A stretch of 64,000 nt of DNA from 9FT-COMBO-48-23 sp964400675 (lineage in GTDB: Bacteria > Chloroflexota > Dehalococcoidia > GIF9 > UBA5629). The position numbers and the translations under genes are program-made. Below the pieces are notes generated by a model. It had not been told where the DNA came from, searched no databases, and saw only the letters and a program-made list of their open reading frames with translations. The stretch lies in contig CAYNVO010000001.1 in the NCBI GenBank assembly GCA_964400675.1, positions 248,001 to 312,000 on the forward strand, read 5' to 3'. Shown piece after piece: positions 43,260 through 51,326 of this stretch. The first letter of the stretch is position 1. Each line of letters begins with the position of its first letter.

Positions 43260-45041
43260 TTATCTAGTTTTTCGCCCGGTTGTCTTGGAGCCCCCCGTTT
43301 TTTTGATAGCTTGCTGCTTTGATTTGACCTTCGTTTTGGCAGGAGACCGCGGCTTTGGTTTAGGTGAGGGAGCCTTCTTCTCCTTCTTGGTGGTGACCTG
43401 GCGTGCAGGCGCTGACTTGAGACGGTATAAGAAATAGCACAATCCGCCGATGACCAGCAATATGAGCAGTATGAATATGATGGGCCACGTAAGGTCGGTC
43501 TTCCACAAGATTTCTTCGGTGCGGGGGCCGGCCATAGTGATGGTACCGTTGGTGTTCACCGGCTTGAGTACGCCACCCAGGCCACCTAGGATGCCCCCGA
43601 TGGGGACTGTCGGCAGCGCCAGGTTGTATTCGGCGTTGCTGCCAGCGGGATGATAGGATTTATCGTCGACAGGCGGGTAATCCGATTTCAGGTGCAGCAG
43701 GTAATAGGTGTCGTAAAATGCGGTGACGTCCCCTGCCTTGTTGACGGTAAACCACACGTCCCTGTTATGGGATGTGCTGCCATCGGGCAGTCTGAACTCC
43801 TTGAAAACGTATTTTATTTCCTCCTGGGGCTGGATTGGGCTTGATGCCGTGGTGCTGAAGGTGCTACCTATGGTGTGGAAGCCTGTGCCCGCAGGCTCGT
43901 AGACGCCGGTGGGGTCACTGCCGGTCTTGATAAATGCCTGCTGCTCATAATCGAAGTAGGCTTCTGTGACGGTCCCTCCCACCACTATTTGGTTTGCGCC
44001 CTTGACTTCGAATCTGGTGTTGGGGTCAGTGCCGGGTATCACGGTTTGGTCGACGGTAACTAGATGGAGTTCGTCCGACTTTGTAGAAAAGGTTTGAGAT
44101 TGGTTTGCTCCAAGTGTTGCCTTTTGTATGCCGTCAATTAACACCTTTGTCTGACCCTGGTTAAGGTTGGGGCCCATTCTGACGGTAAAAGAATCAGTGT
44201 GTGTGCCCGGGGCAAGGTAGGAAATGTAGTTAACCCAGCAATCGACGATAAGTATGAAGGGGCGGTTGACGGTGGGTGGGCAGCAGTTGGTGCCAGGGCA
44301 GATACCTGTATCGGTAACAGTAGCCGTTACGTTCCACATGCCGCAGGTGCCCGGGGTGGGTGTGCCGGAGACGGCGCCGGTGGTATTGTTCACGGTCAGT
44401 CCCGTCGGCAACCCGGTCGCAGTCCAGTTAACTGGTCCCACATTACCGGCGGCGGTCAACGTCATGGCGAACGGCATGCCCTCCCATGCCACCGGGTAAA
44501 ACACCGGGTTGATGGTCAGGCTACAATTTGGTGGGGTACCAGGTGGTGTCGGGGCAGGTACTATATTGAGGGTGATAGCTGCAATGGTCGGCGAGGGGTA
44601 GGTTATGCAAAATGGAAAGGGGCACCAAGCACAGCCTGGGCAACCAACGCAAAGCTCCGTGCAATAAACGCCAAAGGTATACGTGGGTCCAGGTGCCAGA
44701 GACGCATCCTTGGGAGGGCAACCTGAAAGTACCCCGGTATTCGGATCTAGATTTACCCATGGCGGCACCCCTGTCCCCGTATCTAACAGCCAAAAGAAAA
44801 CGTTTCGCGCCGGGTTCGAGCACGTACAGCAGGTATTGGTAAATGTGGGACCAACAAAGGGCAAGCATTCGGGCAGTGGTGGAGAATTCCATACGGCAGG
44901 ATTAATGTCAAATTGAGCCTGTACCGGCTTGGTGTTCAGCGCCATGCCTCCCGTAGCCAGTGTCAAGGCGATTAAAATGCATAGGCATAACCTGAAAAAG
45001 CCCACTGCCCGCCGGCTCTTGGTAAAATTCGATGTTCTCAT
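43260..45041 (-). CDS. cysteine-rich exported protein with Ig-like domain and C-terminal anchor
   Basis: A 593-residue protein. A signal peptide (1-40) is followed by a cysteine-rich region (about 60-160) containing C-C-T-C and C-V-G-C-P-G-C-A-W-C. Next is a putative-Ig (He_PIG-like) domain with L-P-T-G-L-T-V-N-N-T-T-G-A-V-S-G-T-P near 215, then further beta domains, and one membrane helix near 520-545. A Lys/Pro-rich cytoplasmic tail of about 45 residues ends it. Its role is unknown; the anchor and tail suggest cell-surface display. It lies 93 bp downstream of a second cysteine-rich gene and has its own promoter. Confidence 0.75.
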   Translation of the reverse strand: MRTSNFTKSRRAVGFFRLCLCILIALTLATGGMALNTKPVQAQFDINPAVWNSPPLPECLPFVGPTFTNTCCTCSNPARNVFFWLLDTGTGVPPWVNLDPNTGVLSGCPPKDASLAPGPTYTFGVYCTELCVGCPGCAWCPFPFCITYPSPTIAAITLNIVPAPTPPGTPPNCSLTINPVFYPVAWEGMPFAMTLTAAGNVGPVNWTATGLPTGLTVNNTTGAVSGTPTPGTCGMWNVTATVTDTGICPGTNCCPPTVNRPFILIVDCWVNYISYLAPGTHTDSFTVRMGPNLNQGQTKVLIDGIQKATLGANQSQTFSTKSDELHLVTVDQTVIPGTDPNTRFEVKGANQIVVGGTVTEAYFDYEQQAFIKTGSDPTGVYEPAGTGFHTIGSTFSTTASSPIQPQEEIKYVFKEFRLPDGSTSHNRDVWFTVNKAGDVTAFYDTYYLLHLKSDYPPVDDKSYHPAGSNAEYNLALPTVPIGGILGGLGGVLKPVNTNGTITMAGPRTEEILWKTDLTWPIIFILLILLVIGGLCYFLYRLKSAPARQVTTKKEKKAPSPKPKPRSPAKTKVKSKQQAIKKTGGSKTTGRKTR

Positions 45042-45086
45042 TTCACTACCTCCTTATCTACTGAAACCGAATGAACTCTCTTTTTC

Positions 45087-45115
45087 ACTTTATTGTGCTA
45101 AATATGAACCGTCAA
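45087..45115 (-). promoter_or_regulatory. promoter for the cysteine-rich Ig-like protein
   Basis: On the minus strand TTGACG (45110-45115) and TAAAGT (45087-45092) are spaced by 17 bases. Transcription would start near 45080, and an AAGGAGGTAG ribosome-binding site lies before the ATG at 45041. Confidence 0.5.
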
Positions 45116-45134
45116 GGAGTATAAGGGAGAGGTG

Positions 45135-46229
45135 CTAATAGCGTTGCCCATCGTAATAATCAGGGTAAGGTGCAGGTGGAGGAGTTTGCTGGCATTCTCG
45201 CAACGCCTCGGCCTGGGTGTTGTGACAGCAACCTCCCATCTGGAGGCACTGAGTCTGGGAGACCTGGCCGACCTGGCCGTTCACGCAGCACCAGCACGAT
45301 GTCATCTGCTGGCAGACTTGCTGCGCCTGGTACTGGTTGTCGTAACAGTTGCCCACGAGGCGACACTCATTTATGGTGACATAGCCGACCGCGCCGTCCC
45401 GGCGGCAGCACCAGCACATCGGCTGGCAGGCTTGCTGCGCAAGGGACTGGTCGGCGTACCACTCGCCGCCCACCTGGGTACACTGAGATTTGGTGGCCTG
45501 GTTGACCTGGCCGCCATGGCCGCCCACGCAGCACCAGCCTTCCGGCTCGCTGTAGCAATACCATTTTTGCGTCATGTCAGGGGAGTAGTAACAGAGCTCA
45601 TCGGAGCATCTCTGGGTGAACCCCTCGCTTTTTGCCTCAGCCGGTGTCAGACAGTAGGGGCAGCTGGTGGGACATTCGAAAAACTCAGGTTCGTTGTGAG
45701 TAGTAGGCGATTGTGGTTGGGTTGAAGTAGGCGAGGAATACTGGTCTCCCCAGTCAGGCGTCTCAGGTCGGTTTGACATAGACACCGGTGGGATGAGGGA
45801 AGCAGGCTGCGGCGGAAGCTCAGTGGCAAAAGATAGCGTTAGCCTTTTCTCCACTTCGCCGAAATCGTTTCTTGCGTACAGGACGGCCTCGAAGGTATTG
45901 CTGTTGTCGCCCGCCCGTATGGCGTAGGTCGGGTTCCCCGGGACAGTCCCCTTAAGGGTGTGGGCGTCAGGGTTATTGACCTCTTTGAGGATATTGCCCG
46001 CCTCAACCAGCCGTATGTACGTGGCGCCACTCACCACGAATTCATACATGGCGAAACTGCCGTCATCCAGCACCAATTTGTCAGCCTCGAACTTTTTGAT
46101 GTTCGGCGCCTTTCCGTTCGCGGAGTACCCGGTTGCCCCAACGGTAATCAGGCAAACCAGTACCAGGCACAGGCACAACATGAGAGAGCTATTCAGCCGC
46201 TGGCTCTTTCCGTAACTCGTTGTCTTCAT
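45135..46229 (-). CDS. exported protein with three W-C-C cysteine repeats
   Basis: A 364-residue protein. The signal peptide ends near residue 36. Residues 38-145 form a beta-rich domain with no cysteines. A Pro/Ser/Thr-rich linker follows (145-175). The C-terminal 170 residues carry about 23 cysteines. They include three repeats of about 35-40 residues, each starting W-C-C, then G-x-V near the middle, a single cysteine, a further cysteine or tryptophan, then Q-A-x-x-x-C. I do not recognise the repeat. No membrane anchor is seen, so it is probably secreted, perhaps disulfide-linked or metal-binding. It may interact with the neighbouring Ig-like protein. Confidence 0.7.
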   Translation of the reverse strand: MKTTSYGKSQRLNSSLMLCLCLVLVCLITVGATGYSANGKAPNIKKFEADKLVLDDGSFAMYEFVVSGATYIRLVEAGNILKEVNNPDAHTLKGTVPGNPTYAIRAGDNSNTFEAVLYARNDFGEVEKRLTLSFATELPPQPASLIPPVSMSNRPETPDWGDQYSSPTSTQPQSPTTHNEPEFFECPTSCPYCLTPAEAKSEGFTQRCSDELCYYSPDMTQKWYCYSEPEGWCCVGGHGGQVNQATKSQCTQVGGEWYADQSLAQQACQPMCWCCRRDGAVGYVTINECRLVGNCYDNQYQAQQVCQQMTSCWCCVNGQVGQVSQTQCLQMGGCCHNTQAEALRECQQTPPPAPYPDYYDGQRY

Positions 46230-46386
46230 TGTCCTTCACCTCCCGGGCTTATTTGCTGTCTGGACTGCTGCTCTGCACACATCAGAATAGCCAGTGCTAG
46301 TTTGCTCTTTTTCATTGTGCTTGTCAATAGGTAGAGTTGTCTGATAAATTGAGTCATGTGGTATTATACTTTTGCCGGAGGCTATA

Positions 46387-47460
46387 ATGAGTGGATTCTT
46401 GAGTAAAAGAGAGACCGAAGGCAAAGTTGACAACGAGTTCGGCAAACCGACCTCGTCATTGCGGGCGAAGTGTGGCAATATTGAGGTTCCACCAACCCAT
46501 CGAGATTCCTCGGTCGTTTCACTCCCTCAGAATGACAGGGAAGAGAGACCGAGATTGCCACGTCCCGACGCAATCGGGACTCGCAATGACGTGAAGAGAC
46601 GGAGAGATTGCCACGTCGTCCTTCCCATTCGGGAAGGGCTTCCTGGCAATGACGGCAAAAACTCCGAATTCGATCTTGACTGGGATGACGGGCAGCTATT
46701 CCCTGAGATTCTTTATCCGGATGCGGATTTTATGCTGCGGAGAATGAACGAAGCCACGCTGGAGAGCGTGAACCCGATGGTGGGGGAGAGGATACTGGAT
46801 ATCGGATGCGGCAGGGGCATCGAAGGCGTGGAGATGGCTAAAAAGGGAGCCGTGGTTATCGGGCTTGAGCCTTCACACGTAATGATTAAGCATGCCAGTA
46901 GCTACATTTTTGAGAATGGAGCCAATGTGAGCCTGGTGCGGGGATTGGGTGAATATGTGCCGTTAAGAGCTAAGTCTATGGATAAAGTTGTTTGCAAGGG
47001 GGCGCTGGACCATTTTCCTGACCCGGCGAAGGTCATGGAACAGATTGCACTAGTGCTTAAGCCTGGAGGCAAGGCGATAATAGCCATAGCTAATTTTGAG
47101 AGCCTCGGCTTCAAACTGGGGAGGATGGTGTGGTGGCTAAGGAAAAAACTTGGCTTTAAGGCTCCGGCGGGGAGGATGCTGTGGGAGGTGCCGGAAGACC
47201 ATACATATAAGTTTGATTATTCATCACTCAGGCGTCTGGTGAGCAACCATCTCGATGTAGAAAAGGCTACCGGGGTGTCGTTGCTTTTTGGTCTTCCGTG
47301 GTGGGGTGTGTTGCTGGCTAAATTGCCCGGAAATATCTCGCTCGCCATATTGAGGTCGCTGGATAAAATAGCTCGTTGCTTCCCTTCGCTCAGCGATGTT
47401 GTGGTGTTGAGATGCAGGTCTAAGAGTTCAGGGAATCGTGGGCCTTGCGGGCGTAGATGA
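46387..47460 (+). CDS. SAM methyltransferase with in-frame repeat insertion
   Basis: Class I methyltransferase of 357 residues as read. A GGAGG site (46377-46381) and an extended -10 TGG-TATTAT (46359-46367) support the ATG at 46387. Residues 1-22 look normal, residues 23-90 are encoded by a palindromic repeat element and are low quality (rich in R, P, D, N), and the enzyme domain starts near residue 95. Its SAM motif is I-L-D-I-G-C-G-R-G-I-E-G near residue 135, followed by motif IV-like M-D-K-V-V-C-K-G and the L-K-P-G-G turn. The last 41 bases overlap the convergent gene. The element length is a multiple of three, so the frame is kept. Confidence 0.8.
   Translation: MSGFLSKRETEGKVDNEFGKPTSSLRAKCGNIEVPPTHRDSSVVSLPQNDREERPRLPRPDAIGTRNDVKRRRDCHVVLPIREGLPGNDGKNSEFDLDWDDGQLFPEILYPDADFMLRRMNEATLESVNPMVGERILDIGCGRGIEGVEMAKKGAVVIGLEPSHVMIKHASSYIFENGANVSLVRGLGEYVPLRAKSMDKVVCKGALDHFPDPAKVMEQIALVLKPGGKAIIAIANFESLGFKLGRMVWWLRKKLGFKAPAGRMLWEVPEDHTYKFDYSSLRRLVSNHLDVEKATGVSLLFGLPWWGVLLAKLPGNISLAILRSLDKIARCFPSLSDVVVLRCRSKSSGNRGPCGRR
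46454..46654. repeat. palindromic repeat element inside a coding frame
   Basis: About 201 bp bounded by CGTCATTGC (46454-46462) and its inverse GCAATGACG (46646-46654). Inside lie further ATTGCCACGTC and CTCAGAATGAC blocks, the latter shared with the element at 6167-6257. The span is divisible by three and is read through without stops in the methyltransferase gene. Confidence 0.7.
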
Positions 47461-48145
47461 CCAGGCTTTTAGAGAAGAATTTGTTGAGGAAATCGTCAAT
47501 CACGCGGACGGGTTTGCTGTTCTTGTATATGTCCCAGACCAGGAATCTGTGGTAGAGCGAAGGTATCAATGCCTTCTCATTTTCTACGCCGAAGAGGCTG
47601 CGGGATATCCAGTAGAAAGAATGCAGGGCGTGTTTGTGGCGAACCGCAAAAATATTCAGGTTGTTCCGCTTTAGCCTGGATATGATTTCGCTGGCTTTGT
47701 ATATTCTGATGTGGCCTCCTGGCTTGCCATGGTAGCCTCTGGATAGTTTCCAGCATATAGTTTCGGGGAGGTATGAGGGGACGCTGATGGCAAGCGTGCC
47801 ATCAGCTTTTAGAACTCTAACCAGCTCCTTAATACCTTGAATGTCGTCAGGGACGTGTTCCAGAACTTCAGAGCAGATAACCTTATCGAAAGAGGCATCT
47901 TTGAAAGGTAGGCTGGTTATGTCACCTCTGGAAAGAAGCCATTTCCCTCTGGTTTCGCCCTGCTGTTCCATGGCGAAAAGGGCATAATGTGCCTTTTTCA
48001 GATTTGTATCATCCAGGTCCAGGGCACAAACCAGGCAATCGCTTCGTTTACATGCTTCCCAGCTATGTCTGCCTTCGCCGCAACCGACATCCAGTACCCG
48101 CTCACCGTCCTTAATTCCTATGAGGTCATAGTCAATGGTAAGCAT
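47420..48145 (-). CDS. class I SAM methyltransferase
   Basis: A 241-residue methyltransferase with V-L-D-V-G-C-G-E-G near residue 18, an acidic residue in C-A-L-D-L-D, F-D-K-V-I-C-S-E-V-L-E-H-V near 90, and a C-terminal helical cap. Because the SAM motif is so near the start, the protein may lack an N-terminal cap helix. It overlaps the convergent methyltransferase by 41 bases. No conserved operon partner is clear; the ferredoxin gene is 138 bp away on the same strand. The substrate is unknown. Confidence 0.83.
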   Translation of the reverse strand: MLTIDYDLIGIKDGERVLDVGCGEGRHSWEACKRSDCLVCALDLDDTNLKKAHYALFAMEQQGETRGKWLLSRGDITSLPFKDASFDKVICSEVLEHVPDDIQGIKELVRVLKADGTLAISVPSYLPETICWKLSRGYHGKPGGHIRIYKASEIISRLKRNNLNIFAVRHKHALHSFYWISRSLFGVENEKALIPSLYHRFLVWDIYKNSKPVRVIDDFLNKFFSKSLVIYARKAHDSLNS

Positions 48146-48283
48146 TCATAATACCCTTGGTAGATTTCTTTAAGTTTCGATGGTGGCTTGGTTAGAGGGT
48201 AAATTTCTCCAAAGAACAACCACAGACGGCAAGAGATTGATTGCTGTCTTAGTGAGTTAAGCTAAACTGTATTTTGGGTTTTA

Positions 48284-48550
48284 TTAAGTAGCTTCCGGAG
48301 TTTTGCCAGGGTGAAGTTTTTTCCACTTTTCCAGTAGCTGTTCCTTGCTTTCTTTATGGTCGGCATCCGGGATACAACAATCTACAGGGCAAACCTCAAC
48401 GCATTTTGGTGCTGCAAACCAGCCGACGCATTCAGTGCACTTGGCGGGGTCGATTTCGTATATCGATGCCCCTTCTTTGATGGACTGGTTCTTGCATTCT
48501 GGCTCGCAGGCACCGCAGCTAATGCACTCATCAGTGATTTTGTACGCCAT
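48284..48550 (-). CDS. 2[4Fe-4S] ferredoxin
   Basis: An 88-residue low-potential electron carrier. Cluster one is C-I-S-C-G-A-C-E-P-E-C; cluster two is C-T-E-C followed by an eight-residue loop, C-V-E-V-C and C-P, the long-loop Alvin-type arrangement. A charged helical tail follows. An AAGGAGGT site precedes the ATG. It follows rsmD and coaD on this strand. Since the nearby complex I operon lacks NADH-binding subunits, this ferredoxin is a reasonable candidate electron donor, though that is inference. Confidence 0.92.
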   Translation of the reverse strand: MAYKITDECISCGACEPECKNQSIKEGASIYEIDPAKCTECVGWFAAPKCVEVCPVDCCIPDADHKESKEQLLEKWKKLHPGKTPEAT

Positions 48551-48637
48551 TTTTAAGTTAACCTCCTTAGATTTTGATATATTAGCTATTTCTAGTGATA
48601 TTGTCCAGATAGTGGTATCCAGGTCAAGGCTTATAAG

Positions 48638-49117
48638 TCATAGGGTAAACTTTTTTATCAGTGCTTTGGCGACATGGTCTGGCACCATTGCCTCGAGGCA
48701 ACCTCCTAGCTGGGCTACTTCCTTAAGCAGGCTGGAGCTGAGGAATTGAAATTGAAGGCTTGCCATAAAGCAGACCAATTCGAGCTCAGGTGCCAGTTTT
48801 TTGTTCATCATCGCCATCTCGAACTCTCGTTCAAAGTCGGAGCTCATTCTTAGCCCTCTGACCATAACATGTGCCCCCATCTTTTTAGCGAAATCGACAG
48901 TAAGCCCACAATAGGATTGCGTCTCGACATTCTTCAGATGAACTGTTGATTGCTTGACCATCTGCACCCGTTCTTCGGTAGAGAAAAGAAGACGTTTCTC
49001 AGGTCTGTCATAAACACCTACGATTAGCTTGTCGAATATTGATGAAGAGCGTTTGATGATGTCAAGATGTCCATGAGTTATAGGGTCGAAGCTGCCGGCA
49101 TAGATAGCGATAGTCAA
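48638..49117 (-). CDS. coaD: phosphopantetheine adenylyltransferase
   Basis: Fourth step of coenzyme A synthesis, adenylating 4'-phosphopantetheine. The nucleotidyltransferase signature is G-S-F-D-P-I-T-H-G-H near residue 8, and the second ATP motif appears as F-L-S-S-S-L-L-K-E near 130. The length of 159 is standard. The TTG start is preceded by GGAGGTTG. It follows rsmD by three bases, a common bacterial arrangement (rsmD-coaD). Confidence 0.95.
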   Translation of the reverse strand: MTIAIYAGSFDPITHGHLDIIKRSSSIFDKLIVGVYDRPEKRLLFSTEERVQMVKQSTVHLKNVETQSYCGLTVDFAKKMGAHVMVRGLRMSSDFEREFEMAMMNKKLAPELELVCFMASLQFQFLSSSLLKEVAQLGGCLEAMVPDHVAKALIKKFTL

Positions 49118-49120
49118 CGT

Positions 49121-49684
49121 TCAACCTCCTTTTCCGGGAGTGTATTTTTGGTATATCGAAATACAGGTGTCACCGTATTGTTTTTCTTTAATTAGAGATA
49201 GGCCGTCATAGCTACTTTGCAGTGGGGAACGGGAAGCATGGGAGATTATGATTAAAGATTCGTCATCTATGATTTCGGAGCTTGCCAGTTGCATTGCCAT
49301 GTGATTTATTGACTGGTCTGAGTAAGGGGGGTCCATAAATATAATATCGTATTTTTCTTCGAGAAAAGTAAGAGACTTAGCTACGCTGCAGCAGTATACA
49401 TGAGATTGCTGCGTAAAGCCGAGCTTCTGCAAATTCTGTTTAATGATAGCACAACATTTGGGTGCCTGTTCTACGAAGTCGACCCACTCCGTATCGCGGC
49501 TTAAAGCTTCTATGCCCAGAGCGCCGCTACCGGCAAACAGGTCTAGCCCTCGATAACAGTGGCTGGTGAGAGGGGTAATGATGGAGAAAATAGCTTCTCT
49601 GACTCTATCTGTTGTAGGGCGAACCAAATCGCTCTTAGGCACCTTCAATTGTTGTCCTCTGGCAACGCCGCCTGTAATGCGCAT
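49121..49684 (-). CDS. rsmD: 16S rRNA (guanine-966-N2)-methyltransferase
   Basis: SAM-dependent methyltransferase of 187 residues that modifies G966 of 16S rRNA. Motif I is L-D-L-F-A-G-S-G-A-L-G-I-E near residue 45, and the catalytic motif is D-P-P-Y near 117. The first residues M-R-I-T-G-G match family starts. The ATG at 49684 is preferred to one at 49711, because a promoter -10 at 49703-49708 lies inside the longer version. It heads the unit with coaD. Confidence 0.93.
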   Translation of the reverse strand: MRITGGVARGQQLKVPKSDLVRPTTDRVREAIFSIITPLTSHCYRGLDLFAGSGALGIEALSRDTEWVDFVEQAPKCCAIIKQNLQKLGFTQQSHVYCCSVAKSLTFLEEKYDIIFMDPPYSDQSINHMAMQLASSEIIDDESLIIISHASRSPLQSSYDGLSLIKEKQYGDTCISIYQKYTPGKGG

Positions 49685-49702
49685 TGTTTCTTCACCAGCA
49701 TT

Positions 49703-49730
49703 ATTATACATTGACTTATTCTATAGTCAA
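49703..49730 (-). promoter_or_regulatory. promoter for rsmD-coaD, short leader
   Basis: On the minus strand TTGACT (49725-49730) and a perfect TATAAT (49703-49708) are spaced by 16 bases. Transcription would start near 49696, about 12 bases before the rsmD ATG. The TTGACT is also part of an inverted repeat with AGTCAA (49711-49716 and 49725-49730). Confidence 0.65.
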
Positions 49731-49827
49731 GCTTGCTTCTTGGAAATCATACCGGCATTTGGATTGGAGGGTCTGGATTCGCTTTGCCTCCGCGCAGAAT
49801 AAAATTTACGGGCACTGCAATAAGGCG

Positions 49828-49857
49828 TTGTCTTTTCCTGGGTGTGTATGCTATACT
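49828..49857 (+). promoter_or_regulatory. promoter of the complex I (nuo) operon
   Basis: TTGTCT (49828-49833) and TATACT (49852-49857) are spaced by 18 bases, with an extended -10 TG one base before the hexamer. Transcription would begin near 49864, leaving a leader of about 73 bases ahead of nuoA. No riboswitch or operator was recognised in the leader. Confidence 0.6.
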
Positions 49858-49936
49858 TTCGGACGGCATTTTAATACCCTGCGAGAAGAGCGAAGCTAAT
49901 CTATTACGGACAACTAGGATAGGGGGACCTGAATAA

Positions 49937-50308
49937 TTGCTAGCTGATTTCGGTTATATTGGTATACTGCTCATCGTAGGTATACTGTTCATGGTTACCA
50001 CCTTGCTTCTACCTTTCACTCTTAGCTTTTTCAAAATCGTCCCCAAGAAAAGCAATCCGACCAAGGCCTCAACTTATGAGTGCGGTATGGAAACTATTGG
50101 CAAGACCTGGGTTCAATTCAATTTCCGCTATTATTTCTTTGCTATACTTTTCGTTGCGCTCGACGTGTTAACTGTTTTTTTGTATCCCTGGGCAGTAAAT
50201 GCTAAAGGGCTGGGTGTGTTTGGGCTGATTGCTGTGTTCGTTTTCTTCGTAATTCTCATGGTGGGTTATATTTATGCTTGGCTAAAAGGAGCCCTGGAAT
50301 GGAAATAG
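49937..50308 (+). CDS. nuoA: NADH-quinone oxidoreductase subunit A
   Basis: Small membrane subunit of complex I, 123 residues, three helices. The family motifs K-x-x-x-Y-E-C-G near residue 50 and R-Y-Y-F-F-A-I-L-F-V-A-L-D near 64 are clear. The TTG start has AGGGGGACC upstream. It begins an operon running to nuoN in which every junction is short or overlapping; it overlaps nuoB by ten bases. Confidence 0.94.
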   Translation: MLADFGYIGILLIVGILFMVTTLLLPFTLSFFKIVPKKSNPTKASTYECGMETIGKTWVQFNFRYYFFAILFVALDVLTVFLYPWAVNAKGLGVFGLIAVFVFFVILMVGYIYAWLKGALEWK

Positions 50309-50889
50309 AAAAATATTCGATGACACCGTTGAATGAGATTGATGCCGCTGAGGGCTTAAGGATTAACTCGCTCATGGCAGCTTCCCGATATCCTATCCCC
50401 GACCCTGATAGCTGGCTCGATGAGGAAATCAGCCGTAATGTTCTTGTTACTACGGTGGACTATGTGCTTGATTGGGCACGGTCGCGGTCGATATTTCCGC
50501 TTATGTTCGGATTGGCCTGCTGCGCATTTGAGATGATTGGTACGGCGGCTTCGCGTTTCGATATCGCTCGCTTCGGTATGGATATTTTCCGCTGGTCGCC
50601 TCGTCAGGCTGACCTGATGATTGTCGCCGGAACGCTTACCTGGAAGATGGCACCGGCGGTGAAACTGGTATACGAGCAGATGCCTGAACCTAAATGGGTG
50701 ATAGCTATGGGTCAGTGCTCCATCAGCGGCGGGCCCTTCAAGGAGTCATACAGTGTTGTCCCGGGCATCAATCGTATAATTCCGGTTGATGTGTATGTGC
50801 CTGGGTGTCCACCTCGTCCTGAGAGCTTACTTTATGGCATAACTAAGATACATCAGAAAATCGTCAAGGAGAGTATAAAGAAAGCGTGA
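50299..50889 (+). CDS. nuoB: NADH-quinone oxidoreductase subunit B
   Basis: Peripheral subunit carrying the terminal N2 [4Fe-4S] cluster. The cluster cysteines are visible as G-L-A-C-C-A-F near residue 69, G-Q-C-S near 136, and P-G-C-P-P-R-P-E near 167. The length of about 196 is normal. The ATG at 50299 is preferred to 50278 because an AAAGGAG site lies at the right distance upstream. It overlaps nuoC by four bases. Confidence 0.95.
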   Translation: MEIEKYSMTPLNEIDAAEGLRINSLMAASRYPIPDPDSWLDEEISRNVLVTTVDYVLDWARSRSIFPLMFGLACCAFEMIGTAASRFDIARFGMDIFRWSPRQADLMIVAGTLTWKMAPAVKLVYEQMPEPKWVIAMGQCSISGGPFKESYSVVPGINRIIPVDVYVPGCPPRPESLLYGITKIHQKIVKESIKKA

Positions 50890-51326
50890 CCACAGCCTTA
50901 AATTGTGAGCAGGTAGCCAAAAAAATAGTCAAGGCGTCCCCGGGTGCAGTTGTTGCTGCTGATAGCGCGGCTATCGTGGTCAAGGGTGAGTCTCTTTATC
51001 AGGTAGCGGAGTTTTTGAAGAATACGCCGACCCTTGATTTCGACTATCTTGCAAACTTAACTGCCATCGATTATATGGATTATTTTGAGGTTATTTATAA
51101 TTTAGTTTCATTGAAACATAACCACAGCCTGGTTTTGAAGACCAGATGCCGTGACCGTGACAACCCTGTAGTGCCGTCAGTGGTCAGTTTATGGCGCTCT
51201 GCTGATTTTCAGGAGCGGGAAATCTATGACCTTATGGGTATCGTCTTCGATGGACATCCTAATTTGAAGCGCTTGTTGCTCTGGGAAGGATTTGTTGGGC
51301 ATCCGCTGCGGAGGGACTATCTATAG
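50886..51326 (+). CDS. nuoC: NADH-quinone oxidoreductase subunit C
   Basis: The 30-kDa-type peripheral subunit, 146 residues, with the family signature E-R-E-I-Y-D-L-M-G-I near residue 115 and L-R-R-D-Y at the end. The GTG start overlaps the nuoB stop. nuoD begins immediately after its stop. It is separate from nuoD, not fused as in E. coli. Confidence 0.94.
   Translation: MTTALNCEQVAKKIVKASPGAVVAADSAAIVVKGESLYQVAEFLKNTPTLDFDYLANLTAIDYMDYFEVIYNLVSLKHNHSLVLKTRCRDRDNPVVPSVVSLWRSADFQEREIYDLMGIVFDGHPNLKRLLLWEGFVGHPLRRDYL

Noticed and set aside
45132..45725. 197-codon plus-strand frame
   Set aside because: It is the antisense of the cysteine-rich gene, whose signal peptide and repeats make the minus strand the coding one.
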